Below, piece after piece: positions 58,519-64,000 of a stretch of 64,000 bases of DNA (positions are counted from its first letter, which is position 1; each line of letters begins with the position of its first letter). The stretch spans positions 2,656,001 to 2,720,000 of the forward strand of contig JADJBV010000001.1 in the NCBI GenBank assembly GCA_016703535.1, written 5' to 3'. The notes under the pieces are model-generated. The model had not been told where the DNA came from. It saw nothing but the letters and a program-made list of their open reading frames with translations, and ran no database searches. The DNA is from Deltaproteobacteria bacterium. Lineage in GTDB: Bacteria > Myxococcota > Kuafuiibacteriia > Kuafuiibacteriales > Kuafuiibacteriaceae. The translations under genes and the position numbers were made by a program.

Positions 58519-61314
58519 ATGGAAGCTCAACACAACTCGCTGCTGCTCCTGATCCCGCTGTTCCCGCTGATCGGCGCGATGATCAATGGGTTCTTCGGCC
58601 ACCGGATCCAGGCGACCGCCGGCAAGAAGGCGGTCCACGCCGTGGCCATCGCGATGCCCGCGATTTCCGCGGTGATTTCCTGGATCTTGTTCTTCCAGCT
58701 TTTGGGCATCGAGGACCCGGAGAAGCGGGCCTTCAGCGCCCACGGGTGGCGCTGGATCAACGTGGGCTTCGCCGACGCCAGCTTCGCGTTTTGGCTCGAC
58801 CCCCTGACCTCGATGATGACGCTGATCATCACCACCATCGGCACCATGATCCACGTCTACGCGACCGGGTACATGGCCGAAGAGAAGGCCTACTGGCGCT
58901 TCTTCTGCTACCTGAACCTCTTCGTCACGATGATGTTGATCCTCGTCCTCGGGGACAACTTCTTGGTGATGTTCATCGGCTGGGAAGGCGTGGGCCTGGC
59001 CTCCTATCTCTTGATCGGCTTTTGGTACACCGAACTCGCCAACTCCGCGGCCGGCATGAAGGCCTTCGTGGTCAACCGCTTCGGCGACGCCTGCTTCGTG
59101 ACCGGTCTCTTCATCTTGTACTGGGGCATGCAGGGCTCCTGGGCCCCGGCCATCGGCAAAGGCGGCGATCTTTCGGCCGAAAAGCCGAGCATCTACGCGA
59201 TGGTCAAGCCCGACTACTTCTGGAGCGCCGACGCCAAGTTGGCCGAAGACGCGATCGGCCCCCGCCCGGTGGTCGAGGCCCACGAAGAAGGTGAACACGC
59301 CACCGCCGAACCCTACGCGACCTTGACCTTCCCCAAGCTGCGCCAGGTGTTCGATCAAGAGGTGGCTCGGGAGCGCCTCCGCTTCGAGCTGGTGGCGACC
59401 AAAGACAAGCTGAGCGCCGAACGAGAGGCGGGCCTCGAGTCCCTGACCGACCGCGCGGCGATGGGCACCTTCTTGAAGGAGACCGATCGACTGCTCAAGG
59501 CCAAGGACGTCGAGATCCAAGAGCGGCTCACCGCCTTTGACGCCGAACGCGGCCGGACCCCGATCAAAGAGAAGACCTTCTGGGGCCTGCCGATCCTGTT
59601 TTGGGTGTGCCTGCTGTTTTTCCTCGGCGCCACCGCCAAAAGCGCCCAGATCCCCTTCTACGTCTGGTTGCCGGACGCCATGGCCGGCCCGACCCCGGTG
59701 TCGGCCTTGATCCACGCGGCCACCATGGTCACCGCCGGCGTCTACATGATCGCTCGGCTCAACTTCTTGTTCATCCTCTCGCCCGAGGCCTGCACGGTGG
59801 TGGGTTTGGTGGGCGCCGCCACCGCGCTGTTCGCCGCCTCCATGGGCCTGTTCCAGTACGACATCAAGAAGGTGCTCGCGTACTCCACCGTGTCTCAGCT
59901 GGGCTTCATGTTCATCGGCGTCGGCGTCGGCGCCTATTGGGCCGGCGTCTTCCACCTGTTGACCCACGCTTGCTTCAAGGCCTGCCTGTTCCTCGGATCC
60001 GGCTCGGTGATCCTCGGCTGCCACCACGAACAAGACATGCGGCGCATGGGCGGCCTCGCCAAGTACATGCCGTCCACCCGCTGGACCTACGCCTTTGCCT
60101 GTTTTGCCATCGCCGGCTTCCCGCTGGCCGCCGGCTTTTGCAGCAAGGACGAGATCCTCTGGAAGGCCTTCTCGTCTTCGGCGGTGCACGGCCTGATCCC
60201 CTTCGCCAACTACCTGATCTGGGGCATGGGCATCATGGCCGCCACCCTGACCGCGTTCTACATGTACCGGTCGTATTACATGACCTTCACCGGCGAATAC
60301 CGGGGCAACGAAACGCCGGTGCCCGACCCGTACCCAAGCGACACCGCCCGGGCCAAGGCCCTCTTCATCCCCGAGCCGGTCAAGGGCCCGAGCCCCGAGC
60401 TCTTGGCCTCCTTGGCCGAACACAGCCACGGCCACGCCGGCGGGCACGGCGACCACGGTCATGGCCACGGCCACGACGACCACGGTCATGGGCACGACGA
60501 CCACGGCCATGGGCACGATGATCACGGCCACCACGGGCACGGCGGCACCCCGCACGAGTCCCCGGCCTCGATGACCGGCCCCTTGTGGGTGTTGGGCGTC
60601 GCCTCCTTGATCTTGGGCGTGGTGGTCGGCTTCCCGCCGGTGGTCAGCTCCTTGCTCCACCTCGACATCCACCCCGCCCTCGAGGTCTTCCTCGAGCCGG
60701 TGTTGAAGCCGGGCATGGAGATGGCCGGCCTCTACGAGGTCCACACCCCGGCCGCCGCTTGGTTGGCCGATCAACACACGGTCCACCTCTTCGAGTACGC
60801 CCTGGCGGGCCTCTCGATCCTGGTCGCTTTGTTCGGCTGGCTCACCGCCCGTTGGCTCTACAAGGACAACGCGAACCCGCTGCCGGCCCTGCTGATGAGC
60901 AACCCCGCCGAGGCCTTGAGGCAGAGCCCCCTTGGGGCCCTGCTCCCGGCGGGCGCCGCCCAAGGCATCACCCAGCTGCACCGGCTGATCTACAACAAGT
61001 ACTTCGTCGACGAGGTCTACTACACGGTGATGGTCAAAGGCCTGAGCTACGTGTGGAACGGCCTGCGCAACTTCGACGTCTACGTGGTGGACGGCATCGT
61101 CAACGGCGCCGCCTTCATCGGGAAGTACTTCGGCTTCATCCAAGGGGCCATCGACAAGTATTTGGTCGACGGCGCGGTCAACGGCGTGGCCCACCTGGTC
61201 GGCCTCGCCGGTCAGCGGCTGCGGCAGCTCCAGACCGGCCAGATCCGCACCTACCTGCTCGGGGCCTTTGGTGGCGCCGTGGCGGCGGTGATGTTGGTCA
61301 TCGCCCTCACCTGA
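58519..61314 (+). CDS. nuoL: NADH-quinone oxidoreductase subunit L, enlarged
   Basis: 931 residues from ATG at 58519, against about 610 in typical NuoL. Complex I proton-pumping core is clear: FIGWEGVGLASYLLIGFWY, then KSAQIPFYVWLPDAMAGPTP with the conserved Lys, VSALIHAATMV and HLLTHACFKACLFLGSGSV. Two insertions stand out. The first is a soluble segment at about residues 212-357 with a charged helical stretch (VATKDKLSAEREAGLESL). The second is a His/Gly/Asp-rich loop at about 634-677, partly a 21-bp DNA tandem repeat (60469-60531). C-terminal helices match NuoL. No other nuo genes are in the window. Confidence 0.9.
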   Translation: MEAQHNSLLLLIPLFPLIGAMINGFFGHRIQATAGKKAVHAVAIAMPAISAVISWILFFQLLGIEDPEKRAFSAHGWRWINVGFADASFAFWLDPLTSMMTLIITTIGTMIHVYATGYMAEEKAYWRFFCYLNLFVTMMLILVLGDNFLVMFIGWEGVGLASYLLIGFWYTELANSAAGMKAFVVNRFGDACFVTGLFILYWGMQGSWAPAIGKGGDLSAEKPSIYAMVKPDYFWSADAKLAEDAIGPRPVVEAHEEGEHATAEPYATLTFPKLRQVFDQEVARERLRFELVATKDKLSAEREAGLESLTDRAAMGTFLKETDRLLKAKDVEIQERLTAFDAERGRTPIKEKTFWGLPILFWVCLLFFLGATAKSAQIPFYVWLPDAMAGPTPVSALIHAATMVTAGVYMIARLNFLFILSPEACTVVGLVGAATALFAASMGLFQYDIKKVLAYSTVSQLGFMFIGVGVGAYWAGVFHLLTHACFKACLFLGSGSVILGCHHEQDMRRMGGLAKYMPSTRWTYAFACFAIAGFPLAAGFCSKDEILWKAFSSSAVHGLIPFANYLIWGMGIMAATLTAFYMYRSYYMTFTGEYRGNETPVPDPYPSDTARAKALFIPEPVKGPSPELLASLAEHSHGHAGGHGDHGHGHGHDDHGHGHDDHGHGHDDHGHHGHGGTPHESPASMTGPLWVLGVASLILGVVVGFPPVVSSLLHLDIHPALEVFLEPVLKPGMEMAGLYEVHTPAAAWLADQHTVHLFEYALAGLSILVALFGWLTARWLYKDNANPLPALLMSNPAEALRQSPLGALLPAGAAQGITQLHRLIYNKYFVDEVYYTVMVKGLSYVWNGLRNFDVYVVDGIVNGAAFIGKYFGFIQGAIDKYLVDGAVNGVAHLVGLAGQRLRQLQTGQIRTYLLGAFGGAVAAVMLVIALT
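60469..60531 (+). repeat. 21-bp in-frame tandem repeat (x3) encoding GHDDHGH
   Basis: Three successive 21-bp units, each encoding G-H-D-D-H-G-H, inside the nuoL-like gene at about residues 651-671. Copy 3 uses GAT GAT for GAC GAC, a sign of drift after expansion. Confidence 0.85.
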
Positions 61315-61384
61315 TCTCCTCCCGATTGCGCCACCCTGGCGCCCTTGCCCGCCCTTGGTCCGCGGCGACCGCCGATACCAGGTC

Positions 61385-62653
61385 GTGCGACTGACCCAAG
61401 CTCGAATCGACCGCGCCCAACGAGAGGCCCACCTCTCCCCGGAGGAGCCGCGCCCTTCGTTGCCGAACACCCCGGCGCCGCCCGGGTGGTTTCAAGATCA
61501 CGGCCCGGGCCGGGTCGGCGACAAAGACCAAGCGATCCAGGCGATGCGAGAGGCCTTCAAGGCCAGCCCCGATGGCCTCTCGATGTTGAGCGCCTGGATC
61601 GATGGGATCCGGGACGATCAGCGGAACGGGCGGCCCCTCACCGTCATGGGCCATTCGGCGATCGTCCTCTTGCTGCGAAAAGGCACCTTGGCGGCCCACC
61701 CCGGGATCCAGCACCAACTCCAGGAGGCCCTCGGTGAAAGTTGGCGCCACCTGACCGGCCAGGACCCTGGCCCAACGGGGCGACTCGAGCACCTGCCGAA
61801 GCGGACCCTCTCGGGCGCCGATCGGGTCAGCAAGGCCTTCCACGCCGCGGTGTTTCAGTCCGACGACCTGAAGGCGCGGAAGGCCGACCCGCGGCTGTTC
61901 TCAGACTTCGTCCCGGAGCAACCCGACGTGGGCTACGTCTTGTTGACCCTGGCCGCTTTGACCACCGAAGCCGGGCTGGATCTCTTGAGCGGCGGCGCCA
62001 TCGGCGTGGTGCTGCACAGCTACTTGGAGTCCTTCTTTCACGACCACGCCGGCCACGCGACCGGGGAGACCTTGGCGATGGCCAAAGAGCCGGGCCTGCG
62101 GGGCTTGATCGGTCGGGAGTTCGCCAACGCCGAGTTCGGCCACCACGTCCACCACCAGACCTACCACTCCCACGTGCAGCAGTTCCGCGACTCGGCGGAG
62201 GAGCTCAGGTTCACCCAAAAGCTAAAGGCCCTGGGGCCCAAAGGCCAAGAGGTGATCGACGAAGGCTTTGGGGTCACGGTCGCCAACCACAACGTGCTCC
62301 GTTACCTGCGCCCCAACCTGGCGGCGGCGGCGGTGGTCTTCGGCTTCAAGCTGGCGCCGCTGGCGGTGGTGGGCCTGGCCTTGCCGACGATCGCCCCCGC
62401 CTACGCTTCCAAGTTGATGCACCCCTACCTCCACATGACCAAAGAGGAGGCCCTCGAAAAAGCGGGCCCGTTGATGCGGCTTTTGCTCGGCTCCCGCTAC
62501 GTCGACCTGGTGAAGATGCTCCACTACGTGCACCACAAGGGTGGGCTCGGGAACCACAACATCCAGCCCCCGATCGGCGACTGGCTGCGCGGCGAGCTGC
62601 AGAAGCCGACCGCCAAACATATGCTGAAGATGCACGACCTCGGGATGTTGTGA
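61385..62653 (+). CDS. His-box membrane protein (fatty-acid hydroxylase/desaturase-like)
   Basis: About 422 residues; the start is uncertain (GTG 61385 chosen, TTG at 61355 is possible). The C-terminal half has spaced His clusters resembling membrane di-iron enzymes: HSYLESFFHDHAGH (about 211-224), HHVHHQTYHSH (about 253-263), NHN (about 301), MHPYLHM (about 345-351) and LHYVHHKGGLGNHN (about 379-392). Hydrophobic segments sit between them. The N-terminal 150 residues are polar and unrecognised. It is 70 bp downstream of nuoL. Substrate unknown. Confidence 0.72.
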   Translation: MRLTQARIDRAQREAHLSPEEPRPSLPNTPAPPGWFQDHGPGRVGDKDQAIQAMREAFKASPDGLSMLSAWIDGIRDDQRNGRPLTVMGHSAIVLLLRKGTLAAHPGIQHQLQEALGESWRHLTGQDPGPTGRLEHLPKRTLSGADRVSKAFHAAVFQSDDLKARKADPRLFSDFVPEQPDVGYVLLTLAALTTEAGLDLLSGGAIGVVLHSYLESFFHDHAGHATGETLAMAKEPGLRGLIGREFANAEFGHHVHHQTYHSHVQQFRDSAEELRFTQKLKALGPKGQEVIDEGFGVTVANHNVLRYLRPNLAAAAVVFGFKLAPLAVVGLALPTIAPAYASKLMHPYLHMTKEEALEKAGPLMRLLLGSRYVDLVKMLHYVHHKGGLGNHNIQPPIGDWLRGELQKPTAKHMLKMHDLGML

Positions 62654-62779
62654 GCCCGGGGGCCGGGGCCGCCGATCCGCGAAGAGACCGGGGCCGGACG
62701 CTCTTGCCCCTGACGCGCTGCGCCTCGGGTTGACAACACCCCGGTCCGCGGTCTTAGTTTGTTTGGGCAACAAACAAAG
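62654..62779 (+). promoter_or_regulatory. promoter-operator region of the GH1 gene
   Basis: TTGACA at 62730-62735 is a -35 box and TTAGTT near 62754-62759 a weak -10 (18-bp spacing). Over the probable start point lies a perfect inverted repeat, TTTGTTTG-N5-CAAACAAA at 62758-62778, ending at the start codon region. That layout fits a repressor operator, as for sugar-inducible glycosidases (LacI- or GntR-type). It is the most promoter-like sequence in the window. Confidence 0.6.
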
Positions 62780-64000
62780 ATGTCACGCTTCGCCGCCCTC
62801 GCGCCTCCGTTTCAGTGGGGCGTCGCCACCTCCGCCTATCAGATCGAAGGCGCCACCTCGGCCGACGGCCGGGGCCCTTCGATCTGGGACACCTTCGCCG
62901 AACAACCGGGCCACATCGAGGACGGCAGCCACGGGCGGGTGGCCTGCGATCATTACCACCGCTGGCAAGAAGATCTGGCGCTCATGGAGTGGCTGGGGGT
63001 CGGCGCCTACCGCTTTTCGATCGCCTGGCCCCGGGTGTTGCCGAGCGGGACCGGCCCGATCAACACCCCGGGCCTCGACTTCTACGATCGGCTGGTCGAC
63101 GGCTGCCTGGCCCGGGGCATCACGCCCTTCGCCACCCTCTACCACTGGGACCTGCCTCAAGCGCTGGAGGATCGGGGGGGGTGGCGGGCCCGAGAGACGG
63201 CCCAGGCCTTCGCCGCTTACGCCGAGGTGGTGGCTAGGCGCCTGGGGGATCGGGTGAAGTTTTGGATCACCCAGAACGAGCCCTGGTGCGCGGCTTTTTT
63301 GGGCCACGCCCACGGGGCCCACGCCCCGGGCCGACGGGATCCGAAGGAGGCCTTGTTCGTCGCGCACCACCTGCTCCTCTCTCACGGCCTCAGCACCCAG
63401 GCGATCCGGGCCGCGGTGCCCGGCGCGGAGATCGGGCTGGCCCACCTCTACCTCCACGCCGAGCCCGCCTCCGAAAGTGAGGCCGACGCCCTCGCCTGCC
63501 GGCACCTGGACGGCGCCTTCAACCGTTGGTTCCTCGATCCACTCTACGGGCGGGGCTATCCAGAAGACCTGCTCACCCACTACCAGAACTTGGGGCAACT
63601 GGACGCGACCGCACCGGCCTTCGTGCGCCCGGGCGATCTCGAGGTGATCGGGACCCGCACCAACTTCCTCGGCCTCAACTACTACACCCGCGGGATCGCG
63701 CGCAGCGATCGGGTCCCCGAGGCCAACAACCTCCCCCGCCGGATCGCCGAGGCGCCCCTCGAGGCCCGCACCGACATGGGCTGGGAGGTCTACCCGGCGG
63801 GCCTGGAGGCGGCGCTGCTGCGGCTCACCCGGGACTACGCGCCCGCCGCCCTGTACGTGACAGAAAACGGGGCGGCCTACGCCGACGGGCCGGACGCCCA
63901 CGGGCGGGTTCACGATGAACGGCGGACGGCCTACCTGGAGGCCCACCTGTTGCGGGTGGCGGCGGCCAAAGCCGCGGGGGCCCCCGTGCGGGGCTATTTT
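62780..64000 (+). CDS. family GH1 beta-glucosidase, N-terminal part (cut by window edge)
   Basis: 407 residues are visible of a usual about 450. It begins MSRFAALAPPFQWGVATSAY and contains the GH1 landmarks: the acid/base Glu in WITQNEPW (about E167) and the nucleophile in YVTENGAAY (about E362). GH1 enzymes hydrolyse beta-glucosides and beta-galactosides with retention. No signal peptide is seen, so the sugar would be imported first. The gene continues past position 64000. An operator-like palindrome sits just upstream. Confidence 0.93.
   Translation, partial: MSRFAALAPPFQWGVATSAYQIEGATSADGRGPSIWDTFAEQPGHIEDGSHGRVACDHYHRWQEDLALMEWLGVGAYRFSIAWPRVLPSGTGPINTPGLDFYDRLVDGCLARGITPFATLYHWDLPQALEDRGGWRARETAQAFAAYAEVVARRLGDRVKFWITQNEPWCAAFLGHAHGAHAPGRRDPKEALFVAHHLLLSHGLSTQAIRAAVPGAEIGLAHLYLHAEPASESEADALACRHLDGAFNRWFLDPLYGRGYPEDLLTHYQNLGQLDATAPAFVRPGDLEVIGTRTNFLGLNYYTRGIARSDRVPEANNLPRRIAEAPLEARTDMGWEVYPAGLEAALLRLTRDYAPAALYVTENGAAYADGPDAHGRVHDERRTAYLEAHLLRVAAAKAAGAPVRGYF

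Noticed and set aside
58438..61470. 1010-residue minus-strand frame opposite nuoL
   Set aside because: Antisense shadow of a certain gene; composition is Asp/His/Val-rich with no domain.
1..64000. tRNA, rRNA, CRISPR array or prophage
   Set aside because: No T-loop-like GTTCRA signature with a matching cloverleaf, no regularly spaced identical repeats, and no phage structural or integrase genes were found.

Overview
High-GC bacterial chromosome with dense, short-gapped, often overlapping genes and NNG/NNC codon use. The window points to a Myxococcota-like (deltaproteobacterial) predator or scavenger lineage. Reasons: a MYXO-CTERM-type C-terminal tail on the purple acid phosphatase at 36658-38508, a TIGR04551-like outer-membrane protein, two eukaryote-type Ser/Thr kinases (one fused to an AAA ATPase and a long helical region), an alkylglycerone-phosphate-synthase-like gene, and many large lipoproteins with Asp/Pro/Gly-rich linkers. 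No tRNA, rRNA, CRISPR array, complete insertion sequence or prophage was seen.

Layout. 1-1708 (minus): argH - small LptM-like lipoprotein - lysA (cut by the window edge), translationally coupled. 1802-3742: asparagine synthetase. 3755-7399 (minus): a phosphate-uptake operon in the order pstB-pstS-pstC-pstA, every junction overlapping by 4 nt. 7573-13977 (minus): a GDD-repeat lipoprotein, a membrane protein, a TIGR04551-like porin-like protein and methylmalonyl-CoA epimerase. 14049-19014 (plus): kinase, then a tight FAD oxidoreductase / GT2 / polysaccharide deacetylase cassette. 19085-24825: two paralogous surface lipoproteins with HYDIN/ASH-like repeats and a C-terminal vWA domain, separated by a 189-bp palindromic element. 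24928-30910: SUFU-domain protein, kinase-AAA protein, haem-oxygenase-fold di-iron protein. 30966-35466: 2-hydroxyacid dehydrogenase, AGPS-like FAD enzyme and a beta-helix lipoprotein, coupled by overlapping stop/start codons. 36100-36657: a gene-free stretch built of direct and inverted repeats. 36658-43343: MYXO-CTERM phosphatase, MaoC hydratase, two ABC-2 permeases without an ATPase, a lipoprotein and a WYL regulator. 43237-51780: a glycan/membrane cluster with three polytopic proteins, a methyltransferase and a CsgG-like protein; two of the polytopic proteins share a C-terminal module. 51856-53709: three tandem Cys-rich lipoproteins ending in Kazal-like domains. 53766-64000: RelA/SpoT synthetase, radical SAM enzyme, ferritin-like membrane protein, methyltransferase, an enlarged NuoL with a His-rich loop, a His-box membrane protein, and the start of a GH1 beta-glucosidase with a probable operator.

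The most unusual signal is not a gene. A perfect palindrome, GCAAG-N4-CTTGC, occurs eight times. Every copy lies inside a coding sequence, all three reading phases are used, and the 4-nt spacer is mostly NNAA. It behaves like a DNA-level dispersed motif (HIP1-like, or a chromosome-organising, modification or recombination site) rather than a protein motif. Other leads are the repeat-built intergenic region at 36.2-36.6 kb, the palindromic element at 22.1 kb, the tandem inhibitor-like lipoproteins, and the shared C-terminal module of the two polytopic proteins.
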